From Methanobrevibacter sp. (lineage in GTDB: Archaea > Methanobacteriota > Methanobacteria > Methanobacteriales > Methanobacteriaceae), in contig JAFUIW010000001.1 in assembly GCA_017473945.1 (NCBI GenBank), positions 1 to 64,000 on the forward strand: a DNA stretch of 64,000 nucleotides. Reading direction: 5' to 3'. The translations under genes were made by a program, and so were the position numbers. Under the pieces are notes generated by a model that was given only the letters and a program-made list of their open reading frames with translations, was not told the origin of the DNA and ran no database searches. This document shows positions 56,663 to 64,000 of this stretch, piece after piece. Within the stretch, counting starts at the first letter, position 1, and the number at the start of each line of letters is the position of its first letter.

Positions 56663-57472
56663 ATGTCAGATAATTATATTAGCTGGACAAGCTTTTGTCA
56701 AGCGATGAATTCGATAGCCTACTGGCTTGTCCAAAACCAAAAGAAATACAAGAAACGTGACCATTACCAGATATTAACATTAAAAGGTAATTGTAAAGAC
56801 ATAGAAAAGAAGGCAAAGAAATTAGGAAGCGATAAGCTAGTGGCTATGTATGCAATGGCAGCTATTAAAGATAACAAGTCATTGGATTTCCTTCCAAACT
56901 ATGTAACATTAAAAAACAAGGAACAAATCGATAAGGCTGAATATGTGGACATGGCCATAAGAACTGAAAGCTATATCCGAGCCAACGGAAGGCTTCCTGC
57001 TATTGTCTATCGCAAATCAACATTACCTGACTATAACGATTCAACAATGAAGTTATTTATAAAGACTTATACTTTCAAAGGTGATAGTATTGATGAAGCT
57101 TTAGCAGTTATAGCTAATAAGAAATTGTACAGCAAATACTTTGATTCACAAAAAACAGACAAGAAAACAATAACAGATGCTAAAGAAGACAAAGGTTCCA
57201 ACTGTGTCGACTGGGGACAAGTGTACTATCGTATAGCTAAAAGCTTAGGTTATGATGTGCAGTTTGTCCATGTCAGATGTCGTGTAAGTGGCACTGGCCA
57301 CATCAGATTAAGATTAAGACATAAAAAACATACTGGAGGAAATTGGATTAACCGTGACCCAGCTGCAGTTGCAGATACAACTTCAGGCAATGTCAGAACA
57401 ATCTGGTGTGAAGACGGAAATATAATAGCTTATGATCCATCTTGGATTTTTACAGATTTATATTCAAGTTAA
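56663..57472 (+). CDS. Pseudomurein endoisopeptidase, phage lysin (C71-like)
   Basis: 269 residues. The C-terminal transglutaminase-like core has Cys181 in KGSNCVDWGQVYYRIAKSLG, His213 in VSGTGHIRLRLRHKK, and Asp232 in GNWINRDPAAVADT, the C-H-D triad of the PeiW/PeiP/PeiR enzymes. Residues about 85-117 (YVDMAIRTESYIRANGRLPA) are a pseudomurein-binding repeat. The enzyme cuts peptide links in pseudomurein and lyses the methanogen host. Only one binding repeat is clear; the N-terminal 80 residues may hold a degenerate second. No signal peptide, so release needs a holin. Confidence 0.88.
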   Translation: MSDNYISWTSFCQAMNSIAYWLVQNQKKYKKRDHYQILTLKGNCKDIEKKAKKLGSDKLVAMYAMAAIKDNKSLDFLPNYVTLKNKEQIDKAEYVDMAIRTESYIRANGRLPAIVYRKSTLPDYNDSTMKLFIKTYTFKGDSIDEALAVIANKKLYSKYFDSQKTDKKTITDAKEDKGSNCVDWGQVYYRIAKSLGYDVQFVHVRCRVSGTGHIRLRLRHKKHTGGNWINRDPAAVADTTSGNVRTIWCEDGNIIAYDPSWIFTDLYSS

Positions 57473-57557
57473 CAGTCCATGTTAACTCTTTTTTTATTTT
57501 ATCATTAAATAAATCTTTTTTAAAACCAAATAATAATTGTATGAGTTAAATAATTAA

Positions 57558-57602
57558 CTTTATATAAATGTAATAATATAATATTATATTAATTATTATA
57601 TA
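57558..57602 (+). promoter_or_regulatory. Phage-type promoter block, small RHH-like gene 1
   Basis: CTTTATATAAATGTAATAAT continues ATAATATTATATTAATTATT. It starts about 58 bp before the gene at 57616 and includes a perfect AATATAATATTATATT palindrome. Confidence 0.5.
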
Positions 57603-57615
57603 GGTTGTAATATAT

Positions 57616-57822
57616 ATGGCCAATGTTAATAATACCTCATCCTATATGGATGAAGAAAAAAAGAAAATTATACAAGAGTCCAATTATACCTATAGAGATG
57701 CTCTTGAAGTATCAGCTTTTCTTATTGAAACCGGTAAGTTTGAAAGACACTATAAAGAAATGAAAATACATGATTTGAAAAAGGAACTTGCCGAACTGGA
57801 TGAAAAAGAACAGCAACAATAA
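57616..57822 (+). CDS. Small RHH-like phage protein 1
   Basis: 68 residues: EEKKKIIQESNYTYRDALEV then SAFLIETGKFERHYKEMKIH and a coiled-coil tail. It parallels the next small gene (IVEESTFNHKDAYELGAKLI). The helix-turn-helix pair resembles the second half of ribbon-helix-helix repressors, although the ribbon strand is poor here. It may be a DNA-binding or packaging accessory protein upstream of the terminase genes. Confidence 0.6.
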   Translation: MANVNNTSSYMDEEKKKIIQESNYTYRDALEVSAFLIETGKFERHYKEMKIHDLKKELAELDEKEQQQ

Positions 57823-57900
57823 AACTTCAAAAAATAAATCTCCAGGATAATGCTCTTAATAAAAAAACTTATTTTGTATCGTGTAAGTAATAATTTTATT

Positions 57901-57958
57901 ATTACTTATATATTTTTTTTATAATAAACTTTTATATATATTACATAATAAATATATG
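57901..57958 (+). promoter_or_regulatory. Phage-type promoter block, terminase unit
   Basis: ATTACTTATATATTTTTTTT is followed by ATAATAAACTTTTATATATA and TTACATAATAAATATATG. It lies directly before the gene at 57963, which begins the terminase unit. Confidence 0.5.
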
Positions 57959-57962
57959 TATT

Positions 57963-58211
57963 ATGATAACCGAAAAAACCAACATCAGCGCAAGAGTGGA
58001 TATAACACTCAAAAAAATAGTAGAAGAATCAACCTTCAACCATAAAGATGCCTACGAGCTTGGAGCAAAACTGATAGCTATCGGCGATGCAGAAGAAACC
58101 ATCGAAATAATTGACAGCGATCCAGTTCTTCAGAAATTAATAAAACAAAACGAATACAAAATCATCCAAGCCAAAAAAGAACAGCTCGAAAAAGAATTAA
58201 GAGATTTATAG
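57963..58211 (+). CDS. Small RHH-like phage protein 2
   Basis: 82 residues: NISARVDITLKKIVEESTFN then HKDAYELGAKLIAIGDAEET. The strand ISARVD plus two helices fits a ribbon-helix-helix domain, followed by a coiled coil (IIQAKKEQLEKELRDL). It is a paralogue of the gene at 57616 and ends ten bases before the terminase small subunit. Possible regulator of the packaging unit. Confidence 0.65.
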   Translation: MITEKTNISARVDITLKKIVEESTFNHKDAYELGAKLIAIGDAEETIEIIDSDPVLQKLIKQNEYKIIQAKKEQLEKELRDL

Positions 58212-58221
58212 GAGGTAACCT

Positions 58222-59031
58222 ATGGATCGTGTAAATTCAGATGAAAGCTATTTTTTAGAAAAACATGAACAGGAAATAATCAACTGCTGCAAAAAGGCAA
58301 TGAGCAACAAGGAAGTCATAGAATTATTAAAAACAAAATATGGTCGTGAAATTCCACTCACAACATATAGAAAATTCAAAGCCCGATTAAAACTGACAAA
58401 AGGAGATTTCCTGGAAACACTGCTTGATGAAATTAAAGTAATGAAAACTCAAGGAGCAACAGATGAAAGCGTCAGAAGGTGGCTGGCGGAAGAACATGAA
58501 TTTGAAGTAAGCAGAGCAACATTCTCAAGATTCAAAAAGAAATACGATCTGGTTGATAATGAAAAAGATTCAAGAGCAAGAGATAAAGAAGCATTAACCA
58601 ATAGGGCCATTGCTCAAAAACAAATAACAGACAATAACGTTCATCAAGACAATATCGATTTAGCTATTGACAACATTCTTCAGCAACAAGTCACAGACAT
58701 CAAAACCGGCCTTGAAAACCTGGACAAGATTACAAAAAATGCTGTAGACATTGAAATTGACTTTGAAAAACTGGACCATGAAATACGACACAATGCCAAT
58801 GAAAAAAGCCTGGCCAGATATCTGCTTGACCTAACAGAACTTAAAATCAGATACCTTGAATTATCCGTTAAAGCATTTGACGCTAAAAACAAATTATTCA
58901 AAGATGAAATGGACAGACTATTCAAAAACAGAGTTTTAGAACTGGAAGATAAGAAAATAGAAATTTCACAAAAGGACATGATGAGAGAAATTGAAATCCT
59001 TGCTAAACAGATAGATGATAACGATGTATGA
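58222..59031 (+). CDS. Terminase small subunit-like protein
   Basis: 269 residues after AGGAGGTAA. Two helix-turn-helix-like segments (CCKKAMSNKEVIELLKTKYG and GATDESVRRWLAEEHEFEVS) are followed by long helices to the end. DNA recognition at the N-terminus plus helical oligomerisation and its overlap with the large subunit gene fit a terminase small subunit, which selects the DNA to be packaged. The family itself was not matched beyond this layout. Confidence 0.62.
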   Translation: MDRVNSDESYFLEKHEQEIINCCKKAMSNKEVIELLKTKYGREIPLTTYRKFKARLKLTKGDFLETLLDEIKVMKTQGATDESVRRWLAEEHEFEVSRATFSRFKKKYDLVDNEKDSRARDKEALTNRAIAQKQITDNNVHQDNIDLAIDNILQQQVTDIKTGLENLDKITKNAVDIEIDFEKLDHEIRHNANEKSLARYLLDLTELKIRYLELSVKAFDAKNKLFKDEMDRLFKNRVLELEDKKIEISQKDMMREIEILAKQIDDNDV

Positions 59032-60433
59032 TGAAAACGGTAAATTCCATTTGGACGCTAAAGACAAAGCTATTCTTCAGAAATGCGTATATGAAAATCC
59101 ATATATACCCTTCAATCCTTTTCCAAAACAGGCGGAGATGATACTGGCTACAGAAAAGGAAGTTTTAATTGGTGGTGCAGCTGGTGGTTCCAAATCAACA
59201 AGTCTTTTAATGAGAGCTTTGTTCTATGTTCAGGATGATGCCAATGAATATCACGCACTGATATTGAGACGTACTTTATCTGACTTGAAGCGTAAAGGAG
59301 CTTTAATTCACAAGGCAAGTCAGTGGTTAAACAGAAAGGAAATTCAAAATAATCCAAGCATCAGACCAAAGTGGGATGGAACAGAACATTCATGGACATT
59401 TCCCAACGGAAATTCACTAACCTTTGGATATTTAAGAAATATCAATGACCTCGATACTTATCAGGGTTCTGAATATCAATTCATTGGAATAGATGAGTTG
59501 ACACAGCTTGAAAGATTCAAATACATTTACATGCGCTCAAGAGTAAGGAAAACCAAAGATAATAAGCTTCCAACACAGTTAATGTGCTCAAGCAATCCGG
59601 GTAAGCGTGGAAACAAATGGGTAAGAGAAAGATTCATAGAAAAGATTGACGAGGACATTCAGGATAAATCACAAATCAGATTCATAAGCTCCAGCTATTT
59701 GGATAATATCTATCTGGACAGAAAAGACTATGAAGAATATCTGATGGGTCTTGATAGAGTTACAAGGGAGCAGTTAATGAACGGTAACTGGTATGTTTCA
59801 GTTAAAGGTCAGCTATTCGATGAATCAGACTTCCATCTACTTTCTTATGATGAATATATGAAAATACCAATCGTTAAAGTAATCAGGTATTGGGATCTTG
59901 CTGCAACTGAAGTATTGAATGATGACAAACTGAAAGGTAGTGATCCAGATTATACTGCAGGAGTCATGCTGGCTAAAGATCTAAACGGCAACATTTACAT
60001 TTTGGATTCCTATGAGTTTCAGCTTGAGTCAAGAAACTTGATCAATGAAATCATTAACACTGCAGCGCGTGACAAGGCCGATATCCAGTACATTGAACTT
60101 GACGGAAGCACAGGTAAAAACTTTGGATTGCTTATCATTGATGAGCTTACAAGAAGAGGCTTTGCTACAGGAACTGGCAACTCAAGAGAGAATAAGGTTG
60201 ACCGTGCAAGAAGAGTTTCAGCAGACATTCAAAAGAATGGAATTTTCCTAGTTGGAAAGAATCGGACAGGGTTCACGAAAAAATGGGCGATGGAATTTCT
60301 GGAAAAAATAACAGCATATCCTAATGAAGCTATTCACGATGACTGTGTAGTAGCATTCACTGGAGGATATGAAAAAATAGCTATTGATAATCAAATTAAA
60401 AGAGTGGATGTGGATAAATGGTATTCCACATAA
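59024..60433 (+). CDS. Terminase large subunit
   Basis: About 469 residues; ATG 59024 or 59015. The ATPase part has Walker A EVLIGGAAGGSKSTSLLMRA at about residues 47-66, the LILRRTLSDLKRKG adenine/Arg region, and Walker B YQFIGIDELTQLERF. The nuclease domain has VIRYWDLAATE, DYTAGVMLAKDLNGNIYILD and AIHDDCVVAFTGG with the metal aspartates. It powers DNA packaging into the capsid. It overlaps the small subunit gene; the portal gene normally found next is 40 kb away at 16.9 kb. Confidence 0.93.
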   Translation: MYDENGKFHLDAKDKAILQKCVYENPYIPFNPFPKQAEMILATEKEVLIGGAAGGSKSTSLLMRALFYVQDDANEYHALILRRTLSDLKRKGALIHKASQWLNRKEIQNNPSIRPKWDGTEHSWTFPNGNSLTFGYLRNINDLDTYQGSEYQFIGIDELTQLERFKYIYMRSRVRKTKDNKLPTQLMCSSNPGKRGNKWVRERFIEKIDEDIQDKSQIRFISSSYLDNIYLDRKDYEEYLMGLDRVTREQLMNGNWYVSVKGQLFDESDFHLLSYDEYMKIPIVKVIRYWDLAATEVLNDDKLKGSDPDYTAGVMLAKDLNGNIYILDSYEFQLESRNLINEIINTAARDKADIQYIELDGSTGKNFGLLIIDELTRRGFATGTGNSRENKVDRARRVSADIQKNGIFLVGKNRTGFTKKWAMEFLEKITAYPNEAIHDDCVVAFTGGYEKIAIDNQIKRVDVDKWYST

Positions 60434-60438
60434 CTCCT

Positions 60439-60891
60439 TTAGAATTCGTCTTTGTTTTCATTATACTTTCTTAATACATCCTCCCAGTAGTTAGTGTCTA
60501 CTTTTATTTCGGTTAATAAAACCCAGTCAAGGATTTCCTCTAGTTCTTCTTTATCCTTTCCCAATAACTCTACAGCATTTGTCATTAAGGTTTCATCCAG
60601 AATTAACTTTGTGTTATAGTCATTCCATAGGAATCTCCATGCTTTGTCTTTTTCAAGGTTTTGTTTATCTTTAATTTTTTGTTCTAAATCGTTTATTTGA
60701 TTTAATAAATATAAATCTACCTGAAGTTTTCCTATCTCTTGTATAATCCTATTTGCATCTGAAACAGGAAATGTTCCATTTAGATAATTCCTTAAACAGC
60801 TTTCTACAAATGCACTTATATTTGGAATCTGTTCTTTTGCCTCCTTCAATATCTCCATTTCAATTGTTATTGTAATATTTTTTTTAGTCAT
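60439..60891 (-). CDS. Ribbon-helix-helix phage protein
   Basis: 150 residues after GGAGGAAGGT. The N-terminus KKNITITIEMEILKEAKEQI then PNISAFVESCLRNYLNG is an RHH DNA-binding domain; the rest is helical/coiled (LLNQINDLEQKIKDKQNLEK) with an acidic end. It is convergent with the terminase gene, and three ACCAGTGTAC repeats lie about 60-95 bp upstream of its start. It could bind these repeats as repressor or replication factor. Confidence 0.75.
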   Translation of the reverse strand: MTKKNITITIEMEILKEAKEQIPNISAFVESCLRNYLNGTFPVSDANRIIQEIGKLQVDLYLLNQINDLEQKIKDKQNLEKDKAWRFLWNDYNTKLILDETLMTNAVELLGKDKEELEEILDWVLLTEIKVDTNYWEDVLRKYNENKDEF

Positions 60892-60923
60892 ACCTTCCTC
60901 CGATATTAGTAATACATTTCTAA

Positions 60924-61012
60924 AAAAGGTATATGGGGGTATGAAAAAAGTACCAGTGTACAGGGGTTACCAGTGTACCAGTGTACTTTCAAAAACATCT
61001 GCTATACCTTTT
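60924..61012. repeat. Iteron-like repeats between RHH gene and MCM gene
   Basis: ACCAGTGTAC occurs exactly at 60952-60961, 60969-60978 and 60977-60986 (spacing 17 then 8 bp). They are flanked by an inverted pair AAAAAGGTATA (about 60924) and TATACCTTTTT (about 61002), the latter in the MCM gene end. The cluster contains GTATATGGGGGTATG too. It is either the operator of the RHH gene or a replication origin. Confidence 0.7.
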
Positions 61013-62975
61013 TCAAATTCGAATATGCAATGTCAAATATATCTTCACGCTTAATACCTTTCTCATGACATAACAATCCACATTCCATTTTTAAATGCTT
61101 TAATGTTTCTTTAGATAATATATTTCCTTCCCTTTCCATAGCGGCTATAATCATATCTTCAATATCTGAAATGAGACTTAATTCATCTTCAGAATATGTT
61201 CCATGAAGTTCACCAGCTGTTGCTAATGTTAATCCTAATCCACTTAATGCTTCTGTGTAAATTTCAATAGCTTCAATTGCATCATTGACTGTAGCTACTT
61301 CACGATATTCACATTTCGCTCTAGCTATTGTTAATCTCTCCAAAGCTTTTAAATCTCTGGGAGTGATTGGTTTTCCATCACTTGACTGTAAAGCAGTTTG
61401 CCTTGTATCTACATAAAAGTCACGCAGCAATATTTTAGCTTCTCTGTTTAAAGCTGGAAAGCAATTTGCTTTAATCCATGTGACGTATTTTTTCAATTGG
61501 TCAATGTCAAGGATTTCAGATTCATCAAGAATGAAATCCTTATTAAGAAGAGCATCTGCCAGTTTTGCATCTTGCTCTGCATCAACCTTATCTTCTAATA
61601 CAAATATCAAATCAAAACGGGAGAGGTTGGATTCAGGTATGTCCAACTGTTCCCTGTATGATTTGTATGGATCGAACTTGCTGTACTTTGGATTTGCACC
61701 TGCAAGTATTGAAGTTCTCGCTGACATGATTTGATGGAGTCCTGCTTTTGCTGATGATACACATGACTGTTCCATAGGTTCATTAAGTGACTTCTGTGCT
61801 GAAGGTACAAGCTTATCGTATTCGTCAATGCCCAATATTCCTGTATCTGCAAGTACGGCCACTCCTGCTTCCATTGTCCACATTCCCGTAAGTTCATCTC
61901 TTTTTGTTGTTACTGTCAGTCCAGCTTGGGATGAGTTGGTTCCAGATATGGTAATGTTTTTAGGAGCACGTTGCTTTACTGATTGAATCAATTGGCTTTT
62001 ACCTATTCCCGGGTCACCTATCAAGAGAGTATGTATTGTCCATCGGTCCATATGGCTGGTTTTGAATGAATCATTAGATGGACGATTGCCTTCAAATAAT
62101 TGAAGTATCAAACCTTTCTTGATAGTTTCATAACCGTAAACTTCAGGAGCTATGCTATTGCACAACAATTCATAAATGTCCTCTTTTTTAGATAGCTCAA
62201 TTATTTCAGCTACATCATCTTCAGATATTCTTGAATCCTCAAAGACATCATCCACTTGTGTTATGTTATGGACATGAATTAAAAACTCATAGCCATCACG
62301 TTTGCCTTTGGCTTTTATGGGTTCAATTTTGAAAAGTCCGCATAAATTCACAACATCACCTACTTTCAGATGGGTGAATGGAGATGCAAGATAATCCAAT
62401 ACAATAGCTTTGAATTCTCTTGTTGAACCTCCACTTCTAAGTTCCAACGGTTCTTCAAGTTTTAATATCCTGTAATTCCTGTAAGTGCTTGAGTCCTTGT
62501 TGAATCTCATTGACTTACTTGTTCCTGCACAATCTATGCCATCACATAATGCAGGGCGAATATTTTGTTGTGTAGGATCAGTGACTTGTACATAATGTAG
62601 TTTTCCACATTCCCTACAGACAAAACATGCTATTTTTAAATCAACTCGTATGTCAGTTATGTTTTTTATCATTGCTTTAGTGCTTATCCATTTGTTATTG
62701 TTTGTAGCATCTAAATCATGGAGGTTGTCTCTTTCAGGCACGTTCATGAGTTTTAAGGTAACTTTGCCCGTATTGAAGTATTCATCCATCTGATCAATGT
62801 AGGTGTAGATTTGATGTTTCCAAAAATCTTTTCCTGTTTGATTAATAAGGTATTGGTTTAAATCTTCATAATCGATATTGACTTTGCACTGCCTATCTTG
62901 AGATTTGAGTTCATCAATCTCTTCTTTATGTGTTTTTTTAATGTAGTTTATCAGCAGCGCTTTACCACTTGCCAT
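61002..62975 (-). CDS. mcm: MCM replicative helicase, prophage-encoded
   Basis: 657 residues, the normal archaeal MCM length. An N-terminal domain with a zinc site (IACFVCRECGKLHYVQ and LCDGIDCAGTSKSMRF), OB-type strands, Walker A LLIGDPGIGKSQLIQSVKQR near residue 320, Walker B GILGIDEYDKLVPSAQKSLN, the arginine-finger SNLSRFDLIFVL, and a C-terminal winged helix. IDEYDK replaces the more usual IDEFDK. Its location among phage genes, its divergence and its own context point to a viral copy that drives element replication. Confidence 0.9.
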   Translation of the reverse strand: MASGKALLINYIKKTHKEEIDELKSQDRQCKVNIDYEDLNQYLINQTGKDFWKHQIYTYIDQMDEYFNTGKVTLKLMNVPERDNLHDLDATNNNKWISTKAMIKNITDIRVDLKIACFVCRECGKLHYVQVTDPTQQNIRPALCDGIDCAGTSKSMRFNKDSSTYRNYRILKLEEPLELRSGGSTREFKAIVLDYLASPFTHLKVGDVVNLCGLFKIEPIKAKGKRDGYEFLIHVHNITQVDDVFEDSRISEDDVAEIIELSKKEDIYELLCNSIAPEVYGYETIKKGLILQLFEGNRPSNDSFKTSHMDRWTIHTLLIGDPGIGKSQLIQSVKQRAPKNITISGTNSSQAGLTVTTKRDELTGMWTMEAGVAVLADTGILGIDEYDKLVPSAQKSLNEPMEQSCVSSAKAGLHQIMSARTSILAGANPKYSKFDPYKSYREQLDIPESNLSRFDLIFVLEDKVDAEQDAKLADALLNKDFILDESEILDIDQLKKYVTWIKANCFPALNREAKILLRDFYVDTRQTALQSSDGKPITPRDLKALERLTIARAKCEYREVATVNDAIEAIEIYTEALSGLGLTLATAGELHGTYSEDELSLISDIEDMIIAAMEREGNILSKETLKHLKMECGLLCHEKGIKREDIFDIAYSNLKKV

Positions 62976-62999
62976 TTGAGATTACCCCATTGCTTTTTT

Positions 63000-63500
63000 T
63001 TATTTTACTTGGACGTCACGTACGATGAAGCTATAGTATGTATAACTACCAGATTTTTCTTTGACTTGAATTGTCATTTCTCCTAATCTGTTTACAAATT
63101 CACGATATTCTTTGAGGTTGACATTTCTGATGATGTTTGATTTGCCAACACTACCTGCATTTTCCAATTCAAGAATTGAAGTAATGAAGTCAAAGAGTAC
63201 ACTGCCTTTACGAATGTTTTTGTGAATGTCTCCATCGTTTTTGAGGTTAACATTGATTTCAATGTATAGTTGGTCAGCATCTTGGAAGAGGTATAATTTG
63301 AATCTGTTTACAGTTTTTTCTTCACCGTCATCGTCGAAGGTGTAGGAAGTTACTGAAGACATTTCAGGTCTGCCTCTTAAGAGTTTGCCATCTTCAAAGT
63401 CTTTTAATTCTGCTTTTTCATATCCTTCAGGGATATCTACAATTTCTTCATAGTCAAGTTCGGTACCTGTGAAAATTGTTTGTTTATCATTAAAACTCAT
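63000..63500 (-). CDS. Phage protein of unknown function in the replication unit
   Basis: 166 residues, apparently beta-rich: SSVTSYTFDDDGEEKTVNRF, KLYLFQDADQLYIEINVNLK, YREFVNRLGEMTIQVKEKSG and SYTYYSFIVRDVQVK. The last strands resemble an OB-type single-strand-binding protein, but this is a guess. It lies between the MCM and the recombination-type gene on the same strand with small gaps, so it belongs to the replication operon. Confidence 0.5.
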   Translation of the reverse strand: MSFNDKQTIFTGTELDYEEIVDIPEGYEKAELKDFEDGKLLRGRPEMSSVTSYTFDDDGEEKTVNRFKLYLFQDADQLYIEINVNLKNDGDIHKNIRKGSVLFDFITSILELENAGSVGKSNIIRNVNLKEYREFVNRLGEMTIQVKEKSGSYTYYSFIVRDVQVK

Positions 63501-63523
63501 ATTATCATCTCATTAAAAAATAT

Positions 63524-64000
63524 TTAAGAGGAGTTATCCTCTTTTAGAAATTTTGACTGGTTTGGTAATCTTTCAGCATTCATTTCTTCAGCACTTATTT
63601 CTCCTGCACCAATAAGTTCAGCTATTGCACGGTTGGTTGCACGTGTCTTTGCAGTGGACATTATAGTGTGGTCTGAGACTTTGTCTTTTCCTTTTTCAGA
63701 CCTTGAGCATAATGCATCTGATTCAACACTACGACCATTAGGCAAAGTTGCTCTAACGCAATAGTAAGCTTCTTTAACTCTTCCCATTTTGGTTCTTTCA
63801 ATGTCACGATCAACAATGTGAGTATCAACATTGAATGCACGGGAGAGTTTCTGCCATGCTGATTTTTTCTTGAAGTGTCTTTTCACTTTAACATAGTTTC
63901 CATCTTCATCTTTTTCCTTAACGATTATTTCCTGATAGTCATTATCATTCAACAATCCTTTACAGAGTTTTTGATAAGCATCCCATTGTTTGATAGCTAT
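63524..64000 (-). CDS. Recombination/ssDNA-annealing-type phage protein, C-terminal part
   Basis: The frame is open to the right edge (158 residues in the window), so the start is missing; a TTG inside at 63955 is only an internal codon. The block DHTIMSTAKTRATNRAIAEL followed by IGAGEISAEEMN is common in phage single-strand-annealing or Erf/Rad52-like protein groups. Upstream, RHFKKKSAWQKLSRAF and VKEAYYCVRATLPNGRSVES are consistent. It is the first of the genes read leftwards in this replication operon that reaches the window. Confidence 0.6.
   Translation of the reverse strand: MAIKQWDAYQKLCKGLLNDNDYQEIIVKEKDEDGNYVKVKRHFKKKSAWQKLSRAFNVDTHIVDRDIERTKMGRVKEAYYCVRATLPNGRSVESDALCSRSEKGKDKVSDHTIMSTAKTRATNRAIAELIGAGEISAEEMNAERLPNQSKFLKEDNSS

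Overview
The window is AT-rich archaeal DNA, most likely from a Methanobrevibacter (gut or rumen methanogen). This is inferred from archaeal replication factor C large and small subunits, an MCM helicase, secreted adhesin-like proteins with beta-helix and Ig-like repeats, and a prophage lysin with a pseudomurein-binding repeat and a C-H-D cysteine peptidase core, which only makes sense for a pseudomurein-walled host. No tRNA, rRNA, CRISPR array or intact insertion sequence was recognised.

Layout. (1) 1-14.5 kb is ordinary chromosome: a PIN/KH ATPase (partial), hisI and hisS on the minus strand; a RhuM-family gene, aroE and a conserved gene on plus; a broken DUF3990 locus; rfcL-rfcS; htpX and a tRNA m1A methyltransferase; leuS-nadE; and an NTF2-like protein. 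(2) 14.5-16.8 kb is a small accessory patch with a MNT-HEPN pair, a frameshifted membrane protein and tiny ORFs. (3) 16.8-19.3 kb holds phage portal and scaffold/protease genes, followed by a striking array of about eight GC-rich hairpins (19.3-19.8 kb). (4) 19.9-22.1 kb has a VapBC-type pair and a gene graveyard with inverted repeats. (5) 22.1-34.7 kb carries three secreted adhesin-like proteins of 505, 1293 and 2296 residues. (6) 35.0-64 kb is prophage: a tyrosine integrase, fibre/decoration genes with collagen-like repeats, a holin-like protein and a glycosyltransferase; an accessory defence block (possible nuclease/HEPN operon plus a MvaI/BcnI-type restriction-modification system); a decoration protein and two tandem capsid paralogues; a pseudomurein endoisopeptidase; terminase small and large subunits; and, on the minus strand, an RHH protein with iteron-like repeats, an MCM helicase and recombination-type genes running off the end.

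How it works together. The phage genes sit in separate transcription units, most preceded by a similar AT-rich promoter block (TATA-like TTTATATAA, then TAATAAA and TATATAATAAA). Terminase, portal/scaffold and capsid modules are scattered rather than adjacent, so the element is rearranged or the portal block belongs to a second element. At least four genes show frameshifts close to homopolymer runs (DUF3990, its neighbour, the tRNA methyltransferase and a membrane protein), which suggests either local decay or homopolymer errors in the assembly. The best candidates for undescribed biology are the hairpin array, the AbrB-nuclease-TM-HEPN operon, the repeated decoration domain fused to collagen repeats, and the iteron cluster beside the RHH gene. 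All functional calls rest on motifs read by eye; no database search was possible.
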